A program made the translations under genes and the position numbers. Shown in pieces: positions 8,437-16,061 of a stretch of 41,504 bases of DNA. The DNA is from a virus: the IMG/VR virus record IMGVR_UViG_3300027714_001382, positions 1 through 41,504 of that record; one strand, 5' to 3'. Within the stretch, counting starts at the first letter, position 1. Every line of letters starts with the position of its first letter. Below the pieces are notes generated by a model, which saw only the letters and a list, made by a program, of their open reading frames with translations, was not told the origin of the DNA and did not search any database.

Positions 8437-9497
8437 TATTCACTCATTACTTTTGCGAACTCATTCACTAAACCTTTAATAGCAGAAGGTTTCAGTATCT
8501 TAATTTGTCTCAACTTCTCGTTGTTCTTTCGTAGGTTGTCTAGGAAAGTTACCTTTACCGCCCCCGAAGGTATCGTCTGGGATAGAGGATCAATATCCAC
8601 CCACGCACCAGTCGCATCTTCGTAATGATGAGTGCCTTTATATTGTTCAACATCAGACTCAACGATCATTGAAGTATCGAACCCATCTGGATTACGATAG
8701 GATAGTTCTTCGTTCGCGGCAAACTTACCGTCTGTAAGGTTCTTGGTACTGATCCAGTAAGACAGTTTATATACTGAAGTAGGACTAAACGGTATACCAG
8801 TTATTGTTGCCTTACGTTTAAAGGGATCTAGTGTCTTTGTTACGTTAACAGGAACATCATCCTTTAGTAACACCCACTGAAGTGGTAAGTCAAAGGTCTC
8901 TGCCTCGTTAACATCTGTTCTTTCTAAAACAACAATACCATTACCGTTAGGAACGACCACTTGTTCAACAATCTCAGATAGGTTAGATACATTAAGAGTA
9001 TCAATGATAAATGTACCTAATGAAAGATCACGTTTTATTATGATACCCTGAGTACCAGAGACGTTACCAGTAACCTTAGAACCAATCTCAAACTGATCGG
9101 GAGATGTACCTACTAGTTTAGTTCTAAAGATTGGTTTGTTATCATCATCGTAGTAGTCCACGACATCTTGTTGTTTGATCTTTACTGTAACCTGTCTGTG
9201 CGGATATCGTTTAATCGCGGCAGTGTCTACTTCATGTAGAGTTAACGGCCAACCATTCTCTCTGATATGATCGTTTGCCAGAAACAATGTCCAGTAGTGG
9301 TCAGTAGTACCATAGATTTTAAATGATACTTGATCGGGTCTCTCGTTGGCAGGAATAATATAGTCCTGAAGGAAAATATCATTGACCTTCACCTGATCAA
9401 TCAGATCCACATACTGGGACAAGTTAGTCGTAAGTGCGAAAGATTGTTCGTCACCAAACTTGTATAGAGCAGGTGGGAAGTTCTTAAAGTATGACAT
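8436..9497 (-). CDS. 53: Baseplate wedge protein, gp53-like
   Basis: A 353-residue protein. The N-terminal part has the hallmark pattern of marine gp53 homologues: 'YFKNFPPALYKFGDE', 'YVDLIDQVKVNDIFLQDY', 'RPDQVSFKIYGTTDHYWTLFLAND', then 'NGWPL'. The longer C-terminal part (beyond about residue 120), with repeated short beta segments, is an extension compared with T4 gp53 (196 residues) and is usual in the marine group. gp53 clamps adjacent wedges around the hub. Gene order gp48 > gp53 > hub fits baseplate assembly. It overlaps the upstream gp48 stop and its own downstream neighbour by one base each. Confidence 0.85.
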   Translation of the reverse strand: MSYFKNFPPALYKFGDEQSFALTTNLSQYVDLIDQVKVNDIFLQDYIIPANERPDQVSFKIYGTTDHYWTLFLANDHIRENGWPLTLHEVDTAAIKRYPHRQVTVKIKQQDVVDYYDDDNKPIFRTKLVGTSPDQFEIGSKVTGNVSGTQGIIIKRDLSLGTFIIDTLNVSNLSEIVEQVVVPNGNGIVVLERTDVNEAETFDLPLQWVLLKDDVPVNVTKTLDPFKRKATITGIPFSPTSVYKLSYWISTKNLTDGKFAANEELSYRNPDGFDTSMIVESDVEQYKGTHHYEDATGAWVDIDPLSQTIPSGAVKVTFLDNLRKNNEKLRQIKILKPSAIKGLVNEFAKVMSE

Positions 9498-10618
9498 TAA
9501 AATCCGTCCTTAATATCTGATTGGGTCAATGCGGCAGTCTCTTGGAAACTCAGAGTCATATCGACTTCCATGAAGTTACCATCTTTGTGCATTGCCATTT
9601 GTGATGAGTTGAATGTAGTGGATACGTCACGGAGATAACAAGGTTTAATCTTGGCAAGTCCGGGGATCTCTCCTCCATCATATTCGAATGCGAGTTGGAA
9701 TTTCTTTGGGAAGTTATAACCCAATGAGATAGTTTGTCCACCAATTTGAGCAGTAATACTAGAAGGGTATAGTTCAGTACGGAATGTCTTAATGATTTGA
9801 TTGACTGATTCCTGTTCTTCTGCCGACCTTGCGATAAACTTGAATGCGAATGCGAACTCTCGTATGTTAGGTTGCTTGAACATAATACGCGAGTTAGGGT
9901 TTAGTGTTACTCCACCCTGAATTTTCAATGCCGCTTGTGCTTCTGCGCCAAATGAACCTGCTTGTTTGGCGAGTTGAACACCTGCTAGTTTGGCAAGATC
10001 TCGTCCACCGGGCCCTTTTAGTCCACCAATGAATGAACCAATGCCGTCCGTCATAGCAGATGCCATACCTGCTCCCTGTGCCATTGCACCCCCAACAACA
10101 CCTAGATCGAAGTTCTCATAGGTTACGTTGTCTCGAAACGCAAGACCCATCGGTAGGTATAATGATATACGCGCACCTGCATCTTCAATAGATGTCTTGG
10201 TGTTAGTTTGTTTCGATAGACCTTCGAATTTTGCTTGTTGTTCTCTGAGTTGTTTACCCTCGGCAACTAGTGTCTCAATGTCATCGATATCAGACTGGCG
10301 AAGTTCCCCATTCTTTGAATTTGCCTTTGCCTCATCAATCTTTTCTTGGATCTGTGTTTTGATTGCATTTGCTTTAGAATCTGAGGATTCTGCTAGTTGA
10401 GTGAAACTATCATCAACACCAGTAGACTCTGTGGCAAGCACACTAAAGATAACCCTTGCTTTATAATCGGCATCATCTAAAGGGTATGATAACCTCTGAC
10501 TAGATGATGCGACTTCAGGTGTATTGGGAGGGGTGCTATTCGCTTCATAGGAACCAGTAACACCTGCTTTTAGTTCATCCGCTTTTTGTTGTGCTTTTGT
10601 CTTTAATTTGTCTAGCAT
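9497..10618 (-). CDS. 48: Baseplate tail-tube cap, gp48-like
   Basis: A 373-residue protein, close to T4 gp48 (364). Residues about 65-140 are a polar helical region. The C-terminal half carries the tube-cap pattern: 'PNIREFAFAFKFIARSAEEQ', 'IIKTFRTELYPS', 'FPKKFQLAFEYDG', 'KIKPCYLRDVSTTF', 'FMEVDMTLSFQETAAL'. Such proteins sit on top of the baseplate hub and prime tube polymerisation together with gp54. It is the first gene of the minus-strand baseplate operon. A TATAAATA late promoter lies about 43 bases upstream, back to back with the promoter of the plus-strand gp4 operon. Confidence 0.85.
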   Translation of the reverse strand: MLDKLKTKAQQKADELKAGVTGSYEANSTPPNTPEVASSSQRLSYPLDDADYKARVIFSVLATESTGVDDSFTQLAESSDSKANAIKTQIQEKIDEAKANSKNGELRQSDIDDIETLVAEGKQLREQQAKFEGLSKQTNTKTSIEDAGARISLYLPMGLAFRDNVTYENFDLGVVGGAMAQGAGMASAMTDGIGSFIGGLKGPGGRDLAKLAGVQLAKQAGSFGAEAQAALKIQGGVTLNPNSRIMFKQPNIREFAFAFKFIARSAEEQESVNQIIKTFRTELYPSSITAQIGGQTISLGYNFPKKFQLAFEYDGGEIPGLAKIKPCYLRDVSTTFNSSQMAMHKDGNFMEVDMTLSFQETAALTQSDIKDGF

Positions 10619-10628
10619 TTAACTATTC

Positions 10629-10636
10629 CATAAATA
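10629..10636 (+). promoter_or_regulatory. Probable late promoter for the gp4 operon
   Basis: CATAAATA on the plus strand, one base off the TATAAATA late octamer, 31 bases before the gp4 ATG. It is divergent to the exact octamer at 10661-10668. Confidence 0.45.
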
Positions 10637-10660
10637 GGTTTATCTGAAATTCTATAGATC

Positions 10661-10668
10661 TATTTATA
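10661..10668 (-). promoter_or_regulatory. T4-type late promoter for the baseplate operon
   Basis: Exact TATAAATA on the minus strand, about 43 bases upstream of the gp48 start. It touches the gp4 ATG on the other strand, so the two late operons fire away from one 50-base control region. Confidence 0.7.
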
Positions 10669-11201
10669 TGAAAACTTACAAGGGAAGATACAAACCTTCG
10701 AATAAAGATAAGTATCTAGGTGACCATACCAAGGTACAGTATCGAAGTATGTGGGAAAGGCACGTTATGAAGTGGTGTGACGATTCCGCACAGGTAGTTA
10801 AGTGGAACTCCGAAGAAGTCATTATACCATACTTATGCGAGACTGACAAGCGAATTCACCGGTACTTCATGGATTTCTTGATAAAGTTCAGGGATGGTCG
10901 TACCGTATTGGTAGAGGTCAAACCCCATGCCCAGACATTACCACCCAAGACTGGTCAAGGTAGATCCAGACGTATCGTCCTGAACGAAGGTATGACTTAT
11001 ATTAAGAACCAGAGTAAGTGGAAAGAAGCAACTAAGTATGCGGCAGATAGGGGGTGGCACTTCGAGATCTGGACTGAACAGAAACTTCAAGCAATGGGGT
11101 TGATGCCTAAACCATTACGATCAAAGAAACCTATTAAACCTTTACCGCCATTCAGACCTAAAGCAAAGACTCGTGTAAAGAAACCACGAGCAAAGCGTTA
11201 A
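10668..11201 (+). CDS. 4: Head completion protein, gp4-like
   Basis: A 177-residue protein. The opening 'YKGRYKPSNKDKYLGDHTKVQYRSMWERHVMKWCDD', with 'VVKWNSEEVIIPY', 'RYFMDFLIKFRDGRTVLVEVKP' and 'WKEATKYAADRGWHFEIWTE', is the gp4/gp50 head completion family. It has the look of a TnsA/PD-(D/E)XK-like fold (MDF..K and VEVKP strands), although nuclease activity is not established for the family. The C-terminal 30 residues are Lys/Arg/Pro-rich, consistent with DNA contact. gp4 acts after DNA packaging so that tails can join heads. No good Shine-Dalgarno sequence is visible before the ATG. It is the first gene of the plus-strand late block. Confidence 0.85.
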   Translation: MKTYKGRYKPSNKDKYLGDHTKVQYRSMWERHVMKWCDDSAQVVKWNSEEVIIPYLCETDKRIHRYFMDFLIKFRDGRTVLVEVKPHAQTLPPKTGQGRSRRIVLNEGMTYIKNQSKWKEATKYAADRGWHFEIWTEQKLQAMGLMPKPLRSKKPIKPLPPFRPKAKTRVKKPRAKR

Positions 11202-11207
11202 TATTCA

Positions 11208-11215
11208 TATAAATA
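11208..11215 (+). promoter_or_regulatory. T4-type late promoter before the 11243 gene
   Basis: Exact TATAAATA on the plus strand, 27 bases before the next ATG and just behind the gp4 stop. It probably drives the run from 11243 to 15910, including the tape measure and IscU. Confidence 0.7.
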
Positions 11216-11242
11216 AACACATGAGTTATTACAGGATTAACA

Positions 11243-11827
11243 ATGTCTAAGATTTTACAAAGACTAGAACGACAAGCATTCCGTGCAGGTATAACACCTC
11301 GCACCAAAGAAAGTCGTGAGTGGTTTTTAAAGAAAGCACAGAACATGAGGTCGATCAATAGAACGGCACTAATGCAAGAAGATGAGTTGAAGCAAGGTGC
11401 CAAGCAGATCATTGGTTCTATGCAGATGTTTATGTATGATCCTAAACATAAAGACAAATTACCGTACTATGATATCTTTCCATTGGTCATCGTACTTGGC
11501 CCTGCCAAAGGTGGGTTTATGGGACTCAACCTACACTACCTGCCACCCAAGTTGCGTATGCAGTTCTTCGCAAACTTAATGGACATACAGGGTAGTAAGT
11601 TGACAGATGATGCCAAGTTTTCATTGACCTATAGGATGTTGAAGAAGTCTTCTAGTTTAAGATACTTCAAACCTTGTTTAAAGCATTACTTGAACTCTCA
11701 GGTAACAAGTAAGTTCGCAGAGGTACTAGCACCAGAATGGGAAGTCGCAATCTTCTTACCTACTGCTCAGTTCCGTAAAGCAAACAGTTATAAAGTACAT
11801 TACGATAGTAGGAGTATGATTCAGTGA
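11243..11827 (+). CDS. Late-operon protein of unknown function
   Basis: A 194-residue basic protein. The striking central motif is 'LPYYDIFPLVIVLGPAKGG', followed by 'GFMGLNLHYLPPKLRMQF'; this block is conserved in many T4-type phages as I recall it, but I cannot assign a function with confidence. Its position beside gp4 would fit a head-completion or DNA-end-protection role (in T4, gene 2 is next to gene 4), but that is only synteny. The N-terminus is helical and basic. AGGATT lies upstream of the ATG and a late promoter at 11208. The stop overlaps the following GTG start as GTGA. Confidence 0.75.
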   Translation: MSKILQRLERQAFRAGITPRTKESREWFLKKAQNMRSINRTALMQEDELKQGAKQIIGSMQMFMYDPKHKDKLPYYDIFPLVIVLGPAKGGFMGLNLHYLPPKLRMQFFANLMDIQGSKLTDDAKFSLTYRMLKKSSSLRYFKPCLKHYLNSQVTSKFAEVLAPEWEVAIFLPTAQFRKANSYKVHYDSRSMIQ

Positions 11828-12558
11828 GCGCAGGTTCATCAATAGAAACATTAAAGGCAGAACTCAGTAAGTCGGGTGGATTGGCAAAGGCGAATCAGTT
11901 CATGGTTCAACTACCTCAACTCGCATCCTTTCCTGTAGACGCACAGTCATTGAACATTTTCTGTACGGTTGCGTCTTTACCGGGACGGCAGATCACATCC
12001 ATCGATAAGCAGATGGGAACAACCTTACGAAAGATTGCTAATGGTTTTGCTACTACAGATCTAACATTGACCTTCTTGGTAGGAAACGATCATGTGGCAC
12101 GACAATACTTCGAAGCATGGCAAGCAGAAGCACACGATCCAGTCAGTCGTACAGTAGGTTACTTCGAAGATTATACATACCCAGTGAAGGTTGCGTTAAT
12201 AGAGAGAGGACTTAGGTTGTCTATCTTTAAGAAGCAGTTGGGATTCATAGATAAGATCCCATCCTTCATACGGAACAGACTACCCAAGGTTGGCCCGATT
12301 GATCTACAGCAAGGCGAGATAGACGCAGGTGCGTCATTTCAAGAGAAGAAGACATACTCGGTTTCATTACGAGAGTGTTACCCTACTACGATCTCTGATC
12401 AGCAGTTAGGTAATGCCGAAGAAGGTGTAATGGAATTGACAGTACAACTGTCGTACACTGATTGGGAAAGCACGGTAGGACAACATACAGGCACAGGCGA
12501 AGCAATTGGTCGTGGTGCTATTTCATCATTAACAAACTTTCTATTAGGAAAGATTTAA
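11824..12558 (+). CDS. 54: Baseplate tail-tube initiator, gp54-like (tail tube superfamily)
   Basis: A 244-residue protein starting with GTG (AGGAG about 10 bases upstream; GTGA overlap with the previous stop). 'ANQFMVQLPQL', 'IFCTVASLPGRQITSIDKQMG', 'DLTLTFLVGNDHVARQYFEAW', 'YTYPVKVALIERG' and the C-terminal 'YSVSLRECYPTTISDQQL...ELTVQLSYTDWE' are the gp19/gp54 tail-tube pattern. The 'LREC.PT.I' motif is typical of both. A location among baseplate assembly genes, without a sheath gene next to it, favours gp54 over the major tube protein gp19. It would form the first tube ring on gp48. The possibility that this is a tube paralogue remains. Confidence 0.75.
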   Translation: MSAGSSIETLKAELSKSGGLAKANQFMVQLPQLASFPVDAQSLNIFCTVASLPGRQITSIDKQMGTTLRKIANGFATTDLTLTFLVGNDHVARQYFEAWQAEAHDPVSRTVGYFEDYTYPVKVALIERGLRLSIFKKQLGFIDKIPSFIRNRLPKVGPIDLQQGEIDAGASFQEKKTYSVSLRECYPTTISDQQLGNAEEGVMELTVQLSYTDWESTVGQHTGTGEAIGRGAISSLTNFLLGKI

Positions 12559-12583
12559 TTATTATTTAATATTGGAGAATATT

Positions 12584-13297
12584 ATGGCATTACCAAAACT
12601 AAACGCATCACCGCAATACACTTGTAAAGTCCCTTCTACTGGAGATACTGTCAGTTACCGACCATACTTGGTCAAAGAAGAGAAGATACTAATGATTGCA
12701 TTTGAGACTGGTCATCAGAAAGAAGCATTGAATGCAATCGTCAATACACTAGACGCTTGTATTGAAAACATAGATGCAAGAAGTCTAACGACATTTGACG
12801 TAGAGTATCTGTTTACTCAGGTTAGATCTAAGTCAGTTGGAGAGAGTGCGACTATTGTTGTACCTTGCTCTAATGAAGGGTGTGGACATAAGAACGAAGT
12901 GTCGCTAGACATCGCGGCAATTCAAGTTAAGTTCCCCGAAGATCAGGAAAACACAATTGAGATAACAGACAACATATCAGTAGAGATGCAATACCCAAAG
13001 TACTCGGATGTATTGAAGATGGATCTCGAAGAGGGCGATCAGACGGAGATGGGTTTTGCTATGTTAGCACAATCAATTGCCGCCATCCTAACCGAAGACG
13101 AAAGGATTGATGCCAGTGAATCGACACAAGAAGAGTTGATTGATTTCATTGAGTCCATGACATCAGACCAGTTTGCAGGTGTGTCAAAGTTCCTTAGTGA
13201 ACTACCTGCAATAGAACATGATCTTAAATTTGCGTGTGAAGGTTGCGGAGAGACGGTAGAAAGGAAACTGAAAGGAATATCAGATTTTTTGTCATAA
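12584..13297 (+). CDS. 26: Baseplate hub assembly protein, gp26-like, with zinc ribbon
   Basis: A 237-residue protein. The ATG at 12584 has GGAG at 12574-12577 (6-base spacing) and the family N-terminus 'MALPKLN', so it is preferred over the TTG 12 bases upstream. 'YRPYLVKEEKILMIAFE' is the signature of the T4 baseplate family PF12322 (gp26). Two Cys pairs, C95-x4-C100 and C218-x2-C221, probably bind one zinc ion. The gene sits immediately before the tape measure, the position held in lambda-type phages by tail assembly chaperones. Its last codons contain the slippery heptamer T TTT TTG, so part of the product is probably extended by -1 frameshifting into 13291-13482. Confidence 0.85.
   Translation: MALPKLNASPQYTCKVPSTGDTVSYRPYLVKEEKILMIAFETGHQKEALNAIVNTLDACIENIDARSLTTFDVEYLFTQVRSKSVGESATIVVPCSNEGCGHKNEVSLDIAAIQVKFPEDQENTIEITDNISVEMQYPKYSDVLKMDLEEGDQTEMGFAMLAQSIAAILTEDERIDASESTQEELIDFIESMTSDQFAGVSKFLSELPAIEHDLKFACEGCGETVERKLKGISDFLS
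13285..13291 (+). other. Probable -1 programmed ribosomal frameshift site (T TTT TTG)
   Basis: The heptamer T TTT TTG lies in the gp26 zero frame, two codons before the stop (TCA TAA, 13292-13297). It fits the X XXY YYZ rule, and a -1 slip joins gp26 to the overlapping frame ending at 13482. A 6-bp perfect stem (13315-13320 with 13332-13337) lies 23 bases downstream, which is farther than usual for a stimulator. Confidence 0.75.
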
Positions 13298-13482
13298 ACC
13301 TTTCTCACGATAACTTGGTCAATCATTATAAGACCAACTTTTCGTTGATGCAACACCATCATTATAATTTATCAGAAATAGATACAATGATGCCGTGGGA
13401 AAGGGAGATATATGTAAGTATGTTAATTGATTATGTAAAGGAAGAGAACGATAGAATTAAACAAGAACAACAAGGGCAGTAA
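13291..13482 (+). CDS. Frameshift extension of gp26 (G-T-like tail assembly chaperone segment)
   Basis: In the -1 frame after the slippery heptamer there are 63 codons beginning V-I-N-L-S-H-D-N and ending at TAA 13480-13482, three bases before the tape measure ATG. The fusion would be about 299 residues. The frame has no credible start of its own: the only upstream initiator is a TTG inside gp26, and the first ATG (near 13350) lacks a Shine-Dalgarno and would leave about 45 residues. The segment has conserved-looking content ('NHYKTNFSLMQHHHYNLSEI', 'MMPWEREIYVSMLIDYV'). This is the arrangement of lambda G/G-T before the tape measure. If the frameshift is not used, it is a short separate gene of unknown function. 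Confidence 0.7.
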   Translation, partial: VINLSHDNLVNHYKTNFSLMQHHHYNLSEIDTMMPWEREIYVSMLIDYVKEENDRIKQEQQGQ

Positions 13483-13484
13483 CA

Positions 13485-15527
13485 ATGGCAGAGACCAACC
13501 TAAAACAAGTAGCAGTCGGTTTAAGAGAACTCAACGATACAACGAAGAGTGGAGATAAAGCGACTACTACCCAGTTAACGAACCTAAACAAGAACATGGA
13601 AAAGTTCTTGAAGTCGTTTGCGGGGGATAAACTTGACGATGAAGAGAAGCGCAGAGACGATAAGAAAGGTAAGGGCAAAAAGCCTAACCCTATCAAAGGT
13701 TTCCAGAAAGATGACTTCACTGGTGGAATGGGTATCGCAGGATTTGCCCTAACTCTCGGTGCGGCAGTCTCAGGATTCGTCACTGGTGTGGCAACTTGGT
13801 TAGGTGGGTTTGCCTCTAAATTACTCAAAGGTACTTGGATTGACAAAGCAACAGCAGGATTCCGTTCTTCTATTGCCAAGGGAGTAAAGAGTCTAAGTAG
13901 GAACTTGAAGAACGTTAGTAATGCGTTCATGGCAGGTACTAGAGGTTTCACGAGTATCAGTAGGGGTGTCAATGGTGCATTCAAACCTATGGGCATGTTG
14001 TCTAAGATAATGAATGGTATTGGCAAAGGGATACGATTCTTACTGACTCCCTTCCGTGCCGTTGGTAAAGCAATCGAGTCTAGTAAGGAAGCAGGTGGTC
14101 TGTTAGCAAAAATAACGGCAACCTTTAAGAACCTGTTCGCTGGCCCTACAAAGTTGTTGAGTGGGTTTGGCAATATGTTTTCTAAGGGTGGATCTTTAGG
14201 AAAAGTCTTCGCTGCATTCAAAGTGTTCGGTACTAAGATTCCTATCATTGGTCAAGTCATCAGTGCCCTAATCGGTCTGTTTGATGGATTCAAGGGATTC
14301 AAGAATCAGACAGGTGGGTTTGGTAAGAAGATGACAAGAGGTATCGTTGACTTCTTAGGTTCTCTTGCAAAGAATATTATTGGTGGTTTGTTTGATATCA
14401 TATTCTTCATACCAAAGAAGATTGTCGCTTTTGTAGCAAAGACTCTTGGTTTTGAAGACTTTGGAAAGATGGTCTCAGAATTCAGTCTAATGGATTTGAT
14501 TGGAGACTTCTTTGATAGTATAGGTGACATATTCACCAACACAGATAATGCAGGAGATATATTCAAACTAAAGATGGACTTGATTATACAAGACGCTATA
14601 AAAGGAATCAGTGATTGGTTCTCTGCGGTTGGTAATATGCTTGGGTTAGATGGGGAAGGGTTTACTTTCGAATGGTTACTGGAACTTCCTACTAGGGTTT
14701 GGAATACCATCAAGACGTTGGTCACTGGGGCATTCACAAAGATCCTTCAGTTGCTCGGTCTTGAGGGTAAGTTTGATGATGCCAAGAGTGCAGTCGGTGA
14801 CTTCGCGGCAATGGCATTGAATAAACTAAAGGAACTGATAGGTAGTATACTACCAGACGCAGACTCACTGTTAGGTAAACTAGTACCAGATGCAGTCTAC
14901 GATTATGTTAATGTTGCTCCACCCCCACCTGTAGAAGCAGTGGGAGCAGAGAATACATCCGAAGTTCCTGAACTTCCTGTAGCAGAGAATACATCCGAAG
15001 TTCCTGAACTTCCTGTAGAAGTTACGAAGACTAAAGCGGCAATTGATACTAATCCTAAACCAATGAACGCGTCCACAGCGGAATTCTTAAAGGATCTGGA
15101 CGATCCTTCATACCAAAAAGATCAGGAAGAAAAGAGAAAGAAACGTGCCAAAGCAAAGGCAGACAAGGATCGACGTGCCGAAGATAGATTGCTCAGAGAC
15201 GAAGAGAAATTTCTAAAGATCAAGTCTACTGGCATGAAGAATGGTCAGAAACTAGATGAGGACAGCGCATATGGACAACGCATCTTGTCTAACAATGATA
15301 ATAAACTCGAACAGATCGAAGCAATCAAAGCACAAAGAGGCGGTGAACTAGACGGAATGTCTAGAGAGAACACACAAGCGGCAGGTGGTACTAGTGCCGT
15401 TATGATTGCTCCGCAGACATCGACAGTAACAAACAATAGTAACAGTAACACTGCCGCTATCATAGATCAGAACTTACCAACCCAAGATCACAATGATAGA
15501 AGTTTCCACGACCAAGGATTTGGTTAA
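13485..15527 (+). CDS. 29: Tail tape measure protein (gp29 position)
   Basis: A 680-residue protein. Residues 1-70 are polar and charged. From about 78 to 340 there is a long series of Gly/Ala/Phe-rich amphipathic and hydrophobic helices ('GMGIAGFALTLGAAVSGFV', 'IPIIGQVISALIGLFDG', 'NIIGGLFDIIFFIPKKIV'), as in tape measures that sit in the tube and enter the host membrane. The C-terminal third is Lys/Glu-rich coiled coil and ends in an N/S/T-rich tail. T4 gp29 has 590 residues, so the tail may be slightly longer than that of T4 if length scales. A duplicated 12-residue acidic/proline unit lies near residue 490. Its TAA overlaps the IscU ATG by one base. Confidence 0.85.
   Translation: MAETNLKQVAVGLRELNDTTKSGDKATTTQLTNLNKNMEKFLKSFAGDKLDDEEKRRDDKKGKGKKPNPIKGFQKDDFTGGMGIAGFALTLGAAVSGFVTGVATWLGGFASKLLKGTWIDKATAGFRSSIAKGVKSLSRNLKNVSNAFMAGTRGFTSISRGVNGAFKPMGMLSKIMNGIGKGIRFLLTPFRAVGKAIESSKEAGGLLAKITATFKNLFAGPTKLLSGFGNMFSKGGSLGKVFAAFKVFGTKIPIIGQVISALIGLFDGFKGFKNQTGGFGKKMTRGIVDFLGSLAKNIIGGLFDIIFFIPKKIVAFVAKTLGFEDFGKMVSEFSLMDLIGDFFDSIGDIFTNTDNAGDIFKLKMDLIIQDAIKGISDWFSAVGNMLGLDGEGFTFEWLLELPTRVWNTIKTLVTGAFTKILQLLGLEGKFDDAKSAVGDFAAMALNKLKELIGSILPDADSLLGKLVPDAVYDYVNVAPPPPVEAVGAENTSEVPELPVAENTSEVPELPVEVTKTKAAIDTNPKPMNASTAEFLKDLDDPSYQKDQEEKRKKRAKAKADKDRRAEDRLLRDEEKFLKIKSTGMKNGQKLDEDSAYGQRILSNNDNKLEQIEAIKAQRGGELDGMSRENTQAAGGTSAVMIAPQTSTVTNNSNSNTAAIIDQNLPTQDHNDRSFHDQGFG
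14946..15017 (+). repeat. Perfect 36-bp tandem duplication inside the tape measure gene
   Basis: Units 14946-14981 and 14982-15017 are identical and encode A-E-N-T-S-E-V-P-E-L-P-V twice. The period is a multiple of three, so the frame is kept. Exact identity suggests a recent duplication or ongoing copy-number variation. Confidence 0.9.
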
Positions 15528-15910
15528 TGGCATACAGTGAGAAGTTACTAGACCATTACGAGAATCCTCGAAACGTAGGAAACATGGACGAACACGACAA
15601 GAACGTGGGCACTGGTATGGTAGGTGCCCCTGCGTGTGGTGATGTTATGAGACTACAGATAAGAGTAAACGAAGAAGGGATAATAGAAGATGCGAAGTTC
15701 AAGACTTATGGTTGCGGTAGTGCTATTGCTTCTAGTAGTCTACTTACCGAATGGGTCATTGGTCAGTCCTTGGATGATGCCAACACTATAAAGAATACAG
15801 AACTGGCAGAAGAGTTAGCATTGCCACCTGTTAAGATACACTGTTCTGTCCTAGCAGAGGACGCGATCAAGAGCGCAATCTCAGATTACAGGAATAAAAA
15901 AAGGGGATGA
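15527..15910 (+). CDS. iscU: IscU, iron-sulfur cluster scaffold protein
   Basis: A 127-residue protein, full length for IscU (E. coli 128). It keeps every functional residue: Cys37 in 'GAPACGDVM' with Asp39, Cys63 in 'YGCGSAIASSS', His105-Cys106 in 'KIHCSVLAEDAI', and the HscA-binding 'LPPVK' at 99-103. The whole chain resembles proteobacterial IscU closely, so it should accept sulfur from IscS and build [2Fe-2S] clusters. No IscS, HscA or ferredoxin gene is visible in the window, so it would have to use the host machinery. Its ATG overlaps the tape measure stop (TAATG), which ties its expression to late virion genes. An IscA homologue is at 21031. Acquisition from a host is likely. Confidence 0.95.
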   Translation: MAYSEKLLDHYENPRNVGNMDEHDKNVGTGMVGAPACGDVMRLQIRVNEEGIIEDAKFKTYGCGSAIASSSLLTEWVIGQSLDDANTIKNTELAEELALPPVKIHCSVLAEDAIKSAISDYRNKKRG

Positions 15911-15928
15911 CATCCAGTCATACCCCTT
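15896..15928 (-). terminator. Rho-independent terminator between convergent operons
   Basis: Stem 15901-15911/15917-15928 (AAGGGG plus ATGAC, one bulged base, 5-base loop). On the minus strand a run of seven T (15902-15896) follows, giving a classic terminator for the gp32 transcript. On the plus strand the hairpin contains the IscU stop codon and is followed only by TTAT, so termination of the late operon may be partial. Confidence 0.8.
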
Positions 15929-16061
15929 ATAAACACTCATCACTCCATCCCTACACCCGATCAACTGGTTCGAAACTTCTCCGTGACCCACGTCTGGTTT
16001 AGTGTTTTAGTTAAAGGTGAGTTTAATATCAGCAGATTTTCACTCACTGAGTTCCAATCAC

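Noticed and set aside
13457-14248. Open frame of 263 codons on the minus strand
   Set aside because: It is antisense to the tape measure gene, is Pro/Leu/Asn-rich as mirror frames often are, and has no supporting ribosome site.
15929-16061. tRNA-like GGTTCGAAAC around 15967
   Set aside because: The flanks do not pair into a T-stem, and no acceptor or anticodon stem can be drawn on either strand.
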